DNA of 64,000 nucleotides from Rhizobium favelukesii (GCF_000577275.2 NZ_HG916852.1:3439001-3503000), one strand, 5' to 3'. Counted from the stretch's first letter, positions 31,001 through 40,484 are shown. A program made the numbers and translations. Notes: generated from the letters alone by a model not told the origin.

Positions 31001-33451
31001 ATGACTGAGAAGCTTGTCATCATCGGCAACGGCATGGCGCCCGGGCGCATGCTCGAGCACCTCTTCGAAAAGGCGCCCGACCAATACCAGGTCACGATCT
31101 TCAACGCCGAGCCGCGCGTCAATTACGACCGCATCATGCTCTCGCCGGTTCTATCGGGCGAGAAGGACTACGAGGAAATCATCATCCACGGCGACGGATG
31201 GTACATCAAGCACGGCATCACCCTCTACAAGGGCCACAAGATCATCGCGATCGATCGTGCCGCCAAGACGGTTACCTCCGATCATGGGGTCGTTGAAGGC
31301 TATGACAAGCTGGTGATCGCCACCGGCTCCGTGCCCTTCATCATTCCCGTGCCCGGAAAGGATCTGCCCGGTGTCATCACCTACCGCGACCTCGACGACG
31401 TCCAGGCGATGCTGCTTGCCGCCCAGTCGCGCGAGAAGGCGATCGTCATCGGCGGCGGCCTGCTCGGCCTGGAAGCGGCTGCCGGCCTTGCGTCGCGCGG
31501 TATGGATGTCACCGTTCTGCATGTCATGCCGACGCTGATGGAGCGCCAGCTCGATCCGGCCGCCGGGTACCTCTTGCAGAAGGCCGTGGAAGAGCGCGGC
31601 ATCAAGGTCATCACCAAGGCCAACACCAAGGCGATCATCGGCAACGGCAAGGTCGAGGGCATCGAGCTCGATGACGGCCGTATCATCCCCGCGACGCTCG
31701 TTGTCATGGCGGTCGGCATCCGCCCGAGCGTCGGGCTCGCGAAAGAGGCTGGCATCGCCGTTAACCGGGGCATCGTCGTCGACGACGGCATGCAGACCTC
31801 CGACGGCAGCATCATGGCGCTCGGCGAGTGCGCGGAAGTGGGCGGCATGGTCTATGGCCTCGTCGCGCCGCTCTACGAAATGGCCCGCGTCGCCGCATCG
31901 CATCTGTCGGGCGACCGCTCGGCCACCTTCGTGCATTCGGACACACCGACCAAGCTCAAGGTCACGGGCATCGAACTCTTCTCGCTCGGCGACTTCGCCG
32001 ATGGTGACGACCGCGAGGAAATCGTGCTGCGGGATGCCTCAGCCGGCGTCTACAAGCGTCTTGTGCTGAAGGACAACAAGATCATCGGCACCGTGCTTTA
32101 CGGCGAGACTGCCGATGGTGCCTGGTTCAATGATCTGAAAAAGAAACAGACCGACATAACCGAGATGCGCGAAACGCTGATCTTCGGTCAAGCCTACCAG
32201 GGAGGGTCGCCGCTGGACCCTATGGCGGCCGTTGCAGCCTTGCCGGATGACGCGGAAATCTGTGGCTGCAACGGCGTCTGCAAGGGCAAAATCACCTCGA
32301 CGATCACAGCTAAGGGTCTGACGTCGCTGGACGACGTGCGCGCCCACACCAAGGCTTCCGCTTCCTGCGGCACCTGTACCGGCCTCGTTGAAAAGCTGAT
32401 GACGCTGACCCTCGGCGACAGCTACAACCCGGCCGCCGTCCAGCCCATGTGCACCTGCACGGAACTCGGCCACGACGACGTCCGCCGCCTCATCAAGGCC
32501 AAGGGCCTGAAGAGTATTCCTGCCGTCATGCAGGAACTCGAATGGAAGACCTCCTGCGGCTGTGCCAAGTGTCGCCCGGCACTGAACTACTATCTCGTCT
32601 GCGACTGGCCGGACGAATATGCCGACGACTACCAGTCGCGCTTCATCAACGAGCGCGTCCACGCCAACATCCAGAAGGACGGCACCTATTCCGTCGTGCC
32701 ACGCATGTGGGGCGGCGTCACAAATTCCAACGAGCTGCGGGCCATCGCGGATGTCGTCGACAAGTTCGAAATCCCGATGGTGAAGGTGACGGGCGGCCAG
32801 CGCATCGACCTGCTCGGCATCGAGAAGGAAGACCTGCCGGCTGTCTGGGCCGATCTCGGCAAGGCCGGCTTCGTGTCCGGCCAGGCTTATGCCAAGGGGC
32901 TGCGCACGGTGAAGACCTGCGTCGGTTCGGACTGGTGCCGCTTCGGCACGCAGGACTCCACCGGCCTCGGCATCCGCATCGAGAAGTTCATGTGGGGCTC
33001 GTGGACGCCGGCCAAACTGAAGATGGCCGTCTCCGGCTGCCCGCGCAATTGCGCGGAAGCGACCTGCAAGGACATCGGCGTCATCTGCGTGGACTCGGGT
33101 TTCGAGATCCATTTCGCCGGTGCTGCTGGTCTCGACATCAAGGGCACCGAGGTTCTCGGCCTCGTCAGGACCGAGGACGAGGCGCTGGAGCATATCGTGG
33201 CGCTGACGCAGATGTACCGCGAGCAGGCCCGCTATCTCGAGCGCATCTACAAATGGGCAAAGCGCGTCGGCCTGGACGAAATCCGCCGCCAGATCATGAG
33301 CGACGCCGACAAGCGGAAGGCCTACTACGACCGCTTCGTCTTCTCCCAGAAGTTCGCGCAGGTCGACCCCTGGTCGGAGCGGGTCTCCGGCAAGGACAAG
33401 CATGAGTTCAAGCCGATGGCGACGATCGGCTACCCGCAGGCCGCTGAATAA
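31001..33451 (+). CDS. nirB: Assimilatory nitrite reductase (NADH), large subunit NirB
   Basis: The 816-residue enzyme reduces nitrite to ammonium with NADH in the cytoplasm. In order it has FAD/NADH Rossmann domains (VIIGNGMAPGRMLEH, AIVIGGGLLGLEAAAGLA), a [2Fe-2S] BFD-like region with two Cys sets (CGCNGVC and CGTC near 420-460; CTC and CGCAKC near 484-520), and a sulfite/nitrite reductase half. The siroheme-[4Fe-4S] cysteines are in CVGSDWC (about 640) and SGCPRNC (about 680). It sits between the transporter and nirD, 10 bp upstream of the latter. Confidence 0.97.
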   Translation: MTEKLVIIGNGMAPGRMLEHLFEKAPDQYQVTIFNAEPRVNYDRIMLSPVLSGEKDYEEIIIHGDGWYIKHGITLYKGHKIIAIDRAAKTVTSDHGVVEGYDKLVIATGSVPFIIPVPGKDLPGVITYRDLDDVQAMLLAAQSREKAIVIGGGLLGLEAAAGLASRGMDVTVLHVMPTLMERQLDPAAGYLLQKAVEERGIKVITKANTKAIIGNGKVEGIELDDGRIIPATLVVMAVGIRPSVGLAKEAGIAVNRGIVVDDGMQTSDGSIMALGECAEVGGMVYGLVAPLYEMARVAASHLSGDRSATFVHSDTPTKLKVTGIELFSLGDFADGDDREEIVLRDASAGVYKRLVLKDNKIIGTVLYGETADGAWFNDLKKKQTDITEMRETLIFGQAYQGGSPLDPMAAVAALPDDAEICGCNGVCKGKITSTITAKGLTSLDDVRAHTKASASCGTCTGLVEKLMTLTLGDSYNPAAVQPMCTCTELGHDDVRRLIKAKGLKSIPAVMQELEWKTSCGCAKCRPALNYYLVCDWPDEYADDYQSRFINERVHANIQKDGTYSVVPRMWGGVTNSNELRAIADVVDKFEIPMVKVTGGQRIDLLGIEKEDLPAVWADLGKAGFVSGQAYAKGLRTVKTCVGSDWCRFGTQDSTGLGIRIEKFMWGSWTPAKLKMAVSGCPRNCAEATCKDIGVICVDSGFEIHFAGAAGLDIKGTEVLGLVRTEDEALEHIVALTQMYREQARYLERIYKWAKRVGLDEIRRQIMSDADKRKAYYDRFVFSQKFAQVDPWSERVSGKDKHEFKPMATIGYPQAAE

Positions 33452-33461
33452 GGAGATGGAC

Positions 33462-33791
33462 ATGAATTGGATTGCAATCGGCGACATCTCCGAAATTCCG
33501 CTCAGGGGCGCCCGCTGCGTGAAGACCCCCCAGGGCAAGATCGCGGTCTTCCGAACGGCCGAAAACGAAGTCTTCGCCATCGAGGACCACTGCCCGCACA
33601 AGGGCGGGCCGCTCTCCCAGGGCATCGTCCATGCCAAGGCGGTCACCTGCCCGCTGCACAACTGGGTGATCTCGCTCGAAACCGGCAAGGCGCTCGGGGC
33701 CGACGAGGGCGAAGTACGGACCATTCCGGTGCGCAACGAAGACGGCGCCCTCTTCATCGCTCTCGAAAGCCTGATGATGGCGGCCGAATAA
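33462..33791 (+). CDS. nirD: Nitrite reductase small subunit NirD (Rieske-type)
   Basis: ATG 33462 lies six bases after AAGGAG; an ATG at 33456 directly touches that site and is unlikely. The 109-residue protein has the Rieske [2Fe-2S] ligands in EDHCPHKGGPL and CPLHNWVI. NirD partners NirB; in Paracoccus the equivalent NasG also passes electrons to the nitrate reductase. Its stop codon shares one base with the nasA start. The C-terminal residues MMAAE are unremarkable. Confidence 0.95.
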   Translation: MNWIAIGDISEIPLRGARCVKTPQGKIAVFRTAENEVFAIEDHCPHKGGPLSQGIVHAKAVTCPLHNWVISLETGKALGADEGEVRTIPVRNEDGALFIALESLMMAAE

Positions 33792-36448
33792 TGGACACAG
33801 AGGTTAAGACAACCTGTCCCTATTGCGGCGTCGGTTGCGGCGTCATCGCCAAGGTCGCAGACGACGGCAAGGTTTCCGTCAAGGGCGACCCGGATCACCC
33901 CTCCAATTTCGGACGGCTGTGTTCGAAGGGCTCGGCGCTCGGCGAAACCGTCGATCTCGATGGGCGCGTTCTCCATCCGGAGATTTCGGGGGAGCGAGCA
34001 GAATGGGGGCAGGCGCTTGACCTCGTCGCGCAACGATTTTCGGATGCCATCGCCGAACACGGACCCAATTCCGTTGCCTTCTATGTCTCCGGTCAGTTGC
34101 TGACCGAAGATTATTACGTCGCCAACAAGCTGATGAAGGGCTTCATCGGCTCGGCGAACATCGACACCAATTCGCGTCTGTGCATGTCGTCCTCCGTCGC
34201 CGGCCACCGTCGCGCCTTCGGCTCGGACACTGTGCCAGGCACCTATGAGGATATCGAGCTTGCCGATCTGGTGATCCTCACCGGCTCGAACCTCGCCTGG
34301 TGCCACCCGGTCATCTATCAGCGGCTGGCGGCTGCCAAGGCCACTCGCCCCGGCATGAAGGTCGTCGTCATCGATCCGCGGCAGACGATGACAGCCGATA
34401 TCGCCGACCTGCATTTGGCCATCCGGCCCGACAGCGATGTCGCACTTTACGTCGGCCTGTTCGAGCACCTGATCGCGGTCAACGCCATCGACCAGAATTA
34501 CGTGGCTGAACATACGACCGGCTTTGCCGAGGCGTTTTCGTCCGCCTCCGGCACCTCCTTCAACGAAGTGTTGGAGCTGACCGGCCTGCCAGCCATGCAG
34601 CTTCGCGAGTTCTATCGCCTCTTTGCCGCCACCGAGAAGGTGGTCACCTGCTACAGCCAGGGCGTCAACCAGTCCTCGTCAGGTACGGACAAGGTCAACG
34701 CCATCATCAACTGTCACCTCGCCACCGGCCGTATTGGCCGGCCCGGCATGGGGCCCTTCTCCCTCACCGGCCAGCCGAATGCGATGGGCGGGCGTGAGGT
34801 CGGCGGGCTTGCCAACATGCTTGCCGCCCACATGGCAATCGAAAGTGCTGAGGATCGCAACCGCGTCCAACGCTTCTGGCGGTCGCCGGCGATTGCCGGA
34901 AAGCCGGGTCTGAAGGCGGTCGACATGTTCAGGGCCGTCGCCGACGGGCGCATCAAGGCGCTCTGGATCATGGCGACCAACCCGGTCGTTTCCATGCCGG
35001 ATGCCGACGCCGTCGAAGCCGCCATCAAGGCCTGTCCGTTTGTCGTCGTCTCCGACGTCCTGAAGGACACCGATACCACGCGTCACGCCCACGTCCTTCT
35101 GCCCTCGTTGGGTTGGGGCGAAAAGAGCGGTACGGTCACCAACTCCGAGCGCCGCATCTCGCGCCAGCGCTCCTTCCTCGATGCACCGGGAGAAGCGCGC
35201 GCCGATTGGTGGCAGCTCGCCGAGGTGGCCCGGCGGATGGGCTTTTCCCAAGCCTTCGACTTCCCCTCCAATGCGGAGATCTTCGACGAGCATGCCGCCC
35301 TCTCCGCCTTCGAGAACAACGGCAATCGCGACTTCGACATCGGTTCATACGTCGGTATGAACCGTCAGTCCTATGACGAACTCCCGCCTTTCCAGTGGCC
35401 GCAGCCTGCAGGCCACGGTGCGACTGAGACCCGCTTCTTCGCCAAGGGCGGCTTCTACCACGCTGACGGCAAGGCACGCTTCATCGCCGTCAAACCGGCC
35501 GCCTCTGATCGCACCAACGCCGACTATCCCTTCACGCTGAACACCGGCCGCATCCGCGACCAGTGGCACACGATGACGCGCACCGGCAAAAGCGCACGCC
35601 TCTCCTCCCACATCGCCGAGCCCTTCGCCGAGCTGCACCCGCGCGACGCTATCGAAATCGGCGTCGGCAAAGCCGGCCTCGTCGAGATCGAAAGCCCGCA
35701 CGGCAGAGCCGTGGTTCGCGCCCTGATCACAGAGCGCCAGGCCCGCGGCAGTATTTTCGTGCCTATGCACTGGAACGATCAGTTTGCCGCCAAGGCCCGC
35801 ATCGACGCCCTCGTCGCGCCTTTGACCGACGCGCACTCGGGCCAACCCGCCTCGAAAAACGTCGCAGTCGCTGCCCGACGCTTCAAGGCGGCGCGCTACG
35901 GCTTTGCGGTCTCCCAAGCCAAGCCGGACAATCTCGATGCCGCGTATTGGGCGTTGGCAAAGGCCGAAGGCGGGTGGCGGGTGGAGCTCGCCTTCGACCA
36001 ACCGGTGGAGGACTGGTGCGCGTGGTGCCGCACCACTTTCGCTATCCCCGACGGCGTCGAACCACTTGGTTACGCCGACCAGCAATCCGGCGATCTGAGG
36101 CTCGCCTTCTTCGACGGCAGGCGGCTGATTGCGGCCCTGTTCCTGGCGCGCGAACCGGTGGCGGTTGCCCGCAACTGGGCGATCTCGCAGCTCACCGCCG
36201 AACACACCAATCTGCGCAAGCGCTTCGCTCTCGTTGCGGGTCGCCCTGGCGCAGACAAGCCTGATCCGGGCGCCACCGTCTGTTCCTGCTTCGGCGTCGG
36301 CGTCAACCAGATCGTCGCCGCCGTTCGCGGCGGCTGCCACAGCATCGAAGCCGTCGGCAAAGAACTCAATGCCGGAACCAATTGCGGCTCCTGCCGCGCC
36401 GAGATCAGGGGGATCATCGATGGATGTCTTGCAGCAGCCGCGGAGTGA
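33791..36448 (+). CDS. nasA: Assimilatory nitrate reductase catalytic subunit NasA
   Basis: From ATG 33791 the enzyme is 885 residues, a molybdopterin oxidoreductase that reduces nitrate to nitrite in the cytoplasm. The [4Fe-4S] ligands are Cys9, Cys12, Cys16 and Cys44. The molybdopterin-binding body includes TNSRLCMSSSVAGHRRAFG and a C-terminal MopB-binding domain (TGRIRDQWHTMTRTG). The last 60 residues add a BFD-like [2Fe-2S] domain (VCSCFGVG...NCGSC). No dedicated NADH reductase subunit is present in the cluster. It overlaps cysG by 29 bp. Confidence 0.96.
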   Translation: MDTEVKTTCPYCGVGCGVIAKVADDGKVSVKGDPDHPSNFGRLCSKGSALGETVDLDGRVLHPEISGERAEWGQALDLVAQRFSDAIAEHGPNSVAFYVSGQLLTEDYYVANKLMKGFIGSANIDTNSRLCMSSSVAGHRRAFGSDTVPGTYEDIELADLVILTGSNLAWCHPVIYQRLAAAKATRPGMKVVVIDPRQTMTADIADLHLAIRPDSDVALYVGLFEHLIAVNAIDQNYVAEHTTGFAEAFSSASGTSFNEVLELTGLPAMQLREFYRLFAATEKVVTCYSQGVNQSSSGTDKVNAIINCHLATGRIGRPGMGPFSLTGQPNAMGGREVGGLANMLAAHMAIESAEDRNRVQRFWRSPAIAGKPGLKAVDMFRAVADGRIKALWIMATNPVVSMPDADAVEAAIKACPFVVVSDVLKDTDTTRHAHVLLPSLGWGEKSGTVTNSERRISRQRSFLDAPGEARADWWQLAEVARRMGFSQAFDFPSNAEIFDEHAALSAFENNGNRDFDIGSYVGMNRQSYDELPPFQWPQPAGHGATETRFFAKGGFYHADGKARFIAVKPAASDRTNADYPFTLNTGRIRDQWHTMTRTGKSARLSSHIAEPFAELHPRDAIEIGVGKAGLVEIESPHGRAVVRALITERQARGSIFVPMHWNDQFAAKARIDALVAPLTDAHSGQPASKNVAVAARRFKAARYGFAVSQAKPDNLDAAYWALAKAEGGWRVELAFDQPVEDWCAWCRTTFAIPDGVEPLGYADQQSGDLRLAFFDGRRLIAALFLAREPVAVARNWAISQLTAEHTNLRKRFALVAGRPGADKPDPGATVCSCFGVGVNQIVAAVRGGCHSIEAVGKELNAGTNCGSCRAEIRGIIDGCLAAAAE

Positions 36449-37925
36449 AGCACCCGCCCGCATGGAGCCGCTTGCCAAGCTGCCGGTCTTTTGGGCGCTC
36501 GAAGGCAAGCGCGTGATCGTCGCCGGCGGTTCCGATGCCGCCGCCTGGAAGGCCGAGCTTCTCGCTGCCTGCGGCGCGAAAGTCGATGTCTATGCAAACG
36601 AGCTTTCCGAGACATTCGAACAGCTGATCGTACGGGGTGCCGAACATACCGAAGGCGGCTTCACCCGTCACCCACGCGCATGGGAGGCAACGATCTTCGC
36701 CGGCGCGGCCATTGCCATCGCCGACTGTGAGGAAGACGATGAGGCGCAGGCCTTTTTTGACGCTGCTTGCAAGGCAGGCGTACCGGTCAATGTCATAGAC
36801 AAGCCCGCCTTCTGCCAGTTCCAGTTCGGCTCGATCGTCAACCGCTCACCGGTCGTCGTGTCGATCTCGACCGATGGTGCTGCACCCATCCTCGCCCAGG
36901 CAATCCGGCGGCGGATCGAGACATTGCTGCCGCGAGCGCTGAAGGGTTGGGCGGAACTGGCCCACTCGCTGCGAGACAGGATCAATGAGCGGCTCACGCC
37001 GGGGCCGCTGCGCCGCGCCTTTTGGGAGCGTTTTGTCGATCGCGCGTTTTCAAGTTCCGATACGCCGGAGGAGAGCGTCGGCGGCCTGCTTCTCAAGGAA
37101 GCCGAACGGCTTCGGGAAGCGCCCGCCGCCCACTCTTCCAGAGGTGGCCGAGTGACGCTGGTCGGCGCCGGCCCCGGCGATGCGGAACTGCTGACCCTGA
37201 AAGCCGTGCGTGCCCTGCAGGCCGCCGATGTGATCCTCTTCGACGACCTGGTTTCTTCGGAGGTCCTGGAGCTCGCTCGGCGTGAGGCCAAGCGCATGCT
37301 GGTCGGCAAGCGCGGCGGCCGCACGAGCTGCCGCCAGGAAGACATCAACGACATCATGGTGAAGCTCGCCAAATCAGGCAAGCGCGTCGTGCGCCTGAAG
37401 TCCGGTGATCCGATGATCTTCGGCCGCGCCGGCGAGGAAATTGCCCATCTCGATCGCGAGAACATTCCGGTCGATGTCATCCCCGGCATCACTGCGGCAA
37501 GTGCCATGGCCTCCCGCCTCGGGATTTCGCTGACGCATCGCGACCACGCGCAATCCGTCCGCTTCATCACCGGCCACTCTCGCCATGGCGGCCTGCCCGT
37601 CGATGTCGATTGGACCACCGTCGCCGATCCGGGGACGACCACCGTCTTCTACATGGGCGGGCGAACAGCACCGCTCATCGCCGATCGGTTGGTGGCGGAA
37701 GGCCTGTCGCCTGAAACGCCGGCCGTCATCATCAGCGACGTCAGTCGTGCAACAGAACGCCACTGGAGCGGCAGGCTCGCGACCATCTCAAAAGGGATTG
37801 CGGAAATCGGCTATGACAATCCTGTGCTGATCGCTGTCGGCAGCGCGCTTGCGGCACGCCAGACCGTCGCTGGCGATGCCAGTCACGTCGAAAGCGATCT
37901 CCGCTTGGTCATGGGCGCGCGCTGA
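36420..37925 (+). CDS. cysG: Siroheme synthase CysG
   Basis: From ATG 36420 the product has 501 residues. An N-terminal precorrin-2 dehydrogenase/ferrochelatase domain contains GKRVIVAGGSDAAAWKAELL and NRSPVVVSISTDGAAPIL. A C-terminal uroporphyrinogen-III methyltransferase domain has VTLVGAGPGDAELLTLKAVR and RLKSGDPMIFGRAGEE. Together they turn uroporphyrinogen III into siroheme, the cofactor of NirB. The Rossmann loop is degenerate (GGSDAAAW rather than GGGxVAxR). A later ATG at 36462 would avoid the overlap with nasA. Confidence 0.94.
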   Translation: MDVLQQPRSEAPARMEPLAKLPVFWALEGKRVIVAGGSDAAAWKAELLAACGAKVDVYANELSETFEQLIVRGAEHTEGGFTRHPRAWEATIFAGAAIAIADCEEDDEAQAFFDAACKAGVPVNVIDKPAFCQFQFGSIVNRSPVVVSISTDGAAPILAQAIRRRIETLLPRALKGWAELAHSLRDRINERLTPGPLRRAFWERFVDRAFSSSDTPEESVGGLLLKEAERLREAPAAHSSRGGRVTLVGAGPGDAELLTLKAVRALQAADVILFDDLVSSEVLELARREAKRMLVGKRGGRTSCRQEDINDIMVKLAKSGKRVVRLKSGDPMIFGRAGEEIAHLDRENIPVDVIPGITAASAMASRLGISLTHRDHAQSVRFITGHSRHGGLPVDVDWTTVADPGTTTVFYMGGRTAPLIADRLVAEGLSPETPAVIISDVSRATERHWSGRLATISKGIAEIGYDNPVLIAVGSALAARQTVAGDASHVESDLRLVMGAR

Positions 37926-38242
37926 TGCAGTTGCAGACGATCGCCCCCGTCTTCCTCGTTCTGGCCATTGCCTTGAGCTGGCCGCGCTTCAGCAGCATCT
38001 TTCGCGGCGAAACACAGACGGCGGTGGCGACCGCGCTCCTCACGACGATTGCCAGCGCCGTCAGCCTTTCCGCTCTTGGATTGGCCTTTGCCGGGAACGG
38101 GCCATGGCTCGGCATGCTGATCGCGGCACCAGGCCTGCTTCTCGGTTGGACGATGCGGGCACCGGCGCCGGTGCTCGCGGTTTCCCTGTCCACACTCAGC
38201 CTAGCCGCCTACCTGCAGTTCGGGCCGGCCACTGCCTTCTAG
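37925..38242 (+). CDS. Small membrane protein of the nas operon, unknown function
   Basis: The 105-residue protein starts on the ATG that overlaps the cysG stop (TGATG), so it is translationally coupled. It has three to four hydrophobic segments: TIAPVFLVLAIALSWPRF, ALLTTIASAVSLSALGLAFA, WLGMLIAAPGLLLGWTM and VLAVSLSTLSLAAYLQF. I do not recognise a family. Its place as last gene of the nitrate operon suggests a role in nitrate/nitrite handling or siroheme supply at the membrane. It ends 8 bp before the convergent HPP gene. Confidence 0.78.
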   Translation: MQLQTIAPVFLVLAIALSWPRFSSIFRGETQTAVATALLTTIASAVSLSALGLAFAGNGPWLGMLIAAPGLLLGWTMRAPAPVLAVSLSTLSLAAYLQFGPATAF

Positions 38243-38250
38243 ACGCCATC

Positions 38251-39372
38251 TCAGGCGGCGATGCGCCCTGTCTGTTCCGGCAGCATGTGAGCAATGGCGC
38301 TGAGCAGGTCCGTCTGCGAGATGAGCCCAAGCACGTGGCCGCCGGCATCGACAATGACAACTGCGTGGGTGCGCCCGTCCGTCAGGTCAGGCAACAGGCT
38401 GATGGCGGGCGCATCCGGAGAGGCGATTGCCGCCGTTGCAATGTGATCGGAAAGCTGCTCGGCCTGCATCAATTCCCGCAGCCCGACCGTGCCCATCAAT
38501 CGGCCGCTGCCATCCTTTACGGGAAGCGTGCGGACATTGTGCTTTAGGAGCAGAGCGCGCGCCTCTTCCGCGGTGGCGTTCTCGCCGACCGCGATCACAT
38601 CGCGCGACATGATATCGGCACAGCGGACAGTGCCGTGGGAGCGAACGGCGGCCTCGACCTCGACCTGCCGCAGCAAGCGGCTCAGGTCGCCGCGATCGAT
38701 ATCGAAGGTTTCCTCGAATTTCGCCAACGCCGCGTCGACATCCTCCTCGCGAAAACCGTTGCGTGTCGCGGACGGCGGATCGATCGTCTGATGCGTATTG
38801 ACCGGCGCCGGAGCGGCGATATGCGGATAGTTTCGCCGCCCGAGCCTGTGAAAGACAATGCCGAGCGCCACCAGAATGCAGGAGTTCAGTGCCACCGGCA
38901 CGAAGGGGAAGAGCAGCCCCCAGCTTGCCACTGCCGGGCCGCCCAGCACAGCGGTCAGCGCCGCAGCACCGCCGGGCGGGTGCAGGCAGCGGGTGAACGA
39001 CATGGCACCGATCGCCAGCGAGACACCCACGCCAATTGCGATGATCGGCTCATGGATGAAGTGCGCGGCGATGATACCCATCATCGCGGAAATCGTGTTG
39101 CCGCCAATGATCGACCATGGCTGCGCCAGCGGGCTTGCCGGCACGGCGAAAAGGAGAACGGCCGAAGCGCCCATCGGCGCGACAATCAACGGCAGATGAG
39201 AGCCCTGGCCAAAGAAGTAACCGCAGACCATACCGGTCAGCGCGATCGCAATCAGTGCGCCAAGGCAGGCAAGCATGCGCTCCCGCAGCGTGGCGCCGGC
39301 CAGGATCGGCGAAAACAGGCGGAGGCGGAAGCGGTGACGAGGATCGACCTTTGGACTGCTGGGATTTGACAT
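38251..39372 (-). CDS. HPP family membrane protein with two CBS domains
   Basis: ATG 39372 gives 373 residues. The N-terminal 180 form an HPP-family membrane domain of about four helices with the name-giving HPPGGAAALTAVLGG motif and APMGASAVLLFAVP. The C-terminal half has two CBS repeats (DIMSRDVIAVGENATAEEAR; DGRTHAVVIVDAGGHVLGLI), which usually bind adenine nucleotides. Plant chloroplast and cyanobacterial HPP proteins have been reported as nitrite transporters, so its place beside the nas operon suggests nitrite transport gated by energy state. It is convergent with the small membrane protein and downstream of a LysR gene. Confidence 0.88.
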   Translation of the reverse strand: MSNPSSPKVDPRHRFRLRLFSPILAGATLRERMLACLGALIAIALTGMVCGYFFGQGSHLPLIVAPMGASAVLLFAVPASPLAQPWSIIGGNTISAMMGIIAAHFIHEPIIAIGVGVSLAIGAMSFTRCLHPPGGAAALTAVLGGPAVASWGLLFPFVPVALNSCILVALGIVFHRLGRRNYPHIAAPAPVNTHQTIDPPSATRNGFREEDVDAALAKFEETFDIDRGDLSRLLRQVEVEAAVRSHGTVRCADIMSRDVIAVGENATAEEARALLLKHNVRTLPVKDGSGRLMGTVGLRELMQAEQLSDHIATAAIASPDAPAISLLPDLTDGRTHAVVIVDAGGHVLGLISQTDLLSAIAHMLPEQTGRIAA

Positions 39373-39430
39373 GACGAACCGAAGAGTGTGTGAAACGAAC
39401 GCCTGATTGAGAGAAGGATGCTGGCTGACG

Positions 39431-40339
39431 TCAGCCGCCGGGAATTGAGGGACCGTCCCTGCCCCGCGAGGCAATGAGGACGTCGTGAAAGGCCTCGAAC
39501 GAATCCGATCGCTCGCCCTTTCGGTGGACGAGAAATGTCTCCACCGCACCGATCTTACCGGTGACGATGTCGACGGGCCAGCGCAAGAGATCGAACACCG
39601 AGCGCGGCATTACGCCAAAGGCATTGCCGGCGACAATGCTCGCGAGTATCGCATGGTAGGAGGCGAGTTCCAGCGTGCGCAGCGGGGTGACGCCCTGAGC
39701 CCACTCCTCGGCCATCCGCCGATAGGTGCACCCTGGCTCCATCACGGCAAGTGTCCCAACACGCAGGTCGGCCGCGGCTTTGACGTCGGGGTGTTTCGGA
39801 GGAAGGACGAGAATGAGGTCCTCGACATAGATGCGCCGCGCATCGAACCTGCCCAGGTCGAGATCCCCGTAGCGTGTCTGGTCGAGCGACGTCTCTGGCG
39901 GCCGGGCGACCAATGCGCAGTCCAGCTCTTCGGCCAGCACGCTCTGCATGAGGTCTCGCGTTGCTCCCATTGTGAGCTGCAGGGAGACGTGGGGCCAAAG
40001 CGATCCAAACCGCCTGATCACATCCGGAAGCCGGCTTGCGGCCGTGCTCTCCATCGTTCCGACGCGAAGTGTGCCCGATACCGCCAGCGGACGCACGGCC
40101 TGCCTTGCTTCCTCCGCCAGATCGGCAAGCCGCGTCGCATAGGATAGGAAGATCAAGCCTTCGCGCGTCAGCGACATCTTCTTGCCGTCGCGGCTGAACA
40201 GCGCCACCGCGAGATCCTCTTCGAGCTGCTGGATGCGCGTCGTGACGTTCGACGGTGCGCGGCCGACTGCCGCCGCCGCCTTCGTGACGCTGCAATGAGA
40301 TGCGACCGCCTTGAAAATTTCGATTGACGACAGATCCAT
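39431..40339 (-). CDS. LysR-family transcriptional regulator
   Basis: ATG 40339 (Met-Asp-Leu-Ser-Ser-Ile-Glu) starts a 302-residue LysR protein: HTH SVTKAAAAVGRAPSNVTTRI with QLEEDLAVALFSRDGKK, then an effector domain (LRVGTMESTAASRLPDVIRR, NAFGVMPRSVF). The frame is open to 40705 but the extra residues are not LysR-like. It lies 58 bp upstream of the HPP gene on the same strand and probably shares its transcript or regulates it. The domain resembles the PerR/YusT-type subgroup; the ligand is unknown. Confidence 0.88.
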   Translation of the reverse strand: MDLSSIEIFKAVASHCSVTKAAAAVGRAPSNVTTRIQQLEEDLAVALFSRDGKKMSLTREGLIFLSYATRLADLAEEARQAVRPLAVSGTLRVGTMESTAASRLPDVIRRFGSLWPHVSLQLTMGATRDLMQSVLAEELDCALVARPPETSLDQTRYGDLDLGRFDARRIYVEDLILVLPPKHPDVKAAADLRVGTLAVMEPGCTYRRMAEEWAQGVTPLRTLELASYHAILASIVAGNAFGVMPRSVFDLLRWPVDIVTGKIGAVETFLVHRKGERSDSFEAFHDVLIASRGRDGPSIPGG

Positions 40340-40451
40340 AGCTTCACTTTGAGAGAATATCGGAGGAGCTTTATTCTCGACATGGAAATGAAAATCAACC
40401 CCGCTCTTCAGGAAGCGACGTCTCACTGCGCGACTTTCCGCCACAGTCCGC

Positions 40452-40484
40452 AAAACAAAAGAGCCGCCGGATCGCTCCGACGGC
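40452..40484 (-). terminator. Terminator of DUF882 gene
   Basis: Read on the minus strand, GCCGTCGGA and TCCGGCGGC pair (one G-U) around GCGA and are followed by TCTTTTGTTTT. It starts 26 bp after the DUF882 protein stop and is a good intrinsic terminator. Confidence 0.88.

Noticed and set aside
32039..34513. An 824-codon open frame antisense to nirB, nirD and nasA
   Set aside because: High GC and strong codon bias make long antisense frames common. The sense strand here encodes recognisable enzymes across the whole stretch, and the antisense translation matches no known family.
35345..36508. A 387-codon open frame antisense to nasA
   Set aside because: It is a shadow of the coding frame of a well-supported molybdoenzyme; its translation is low-complexity and unlike any protein I know.
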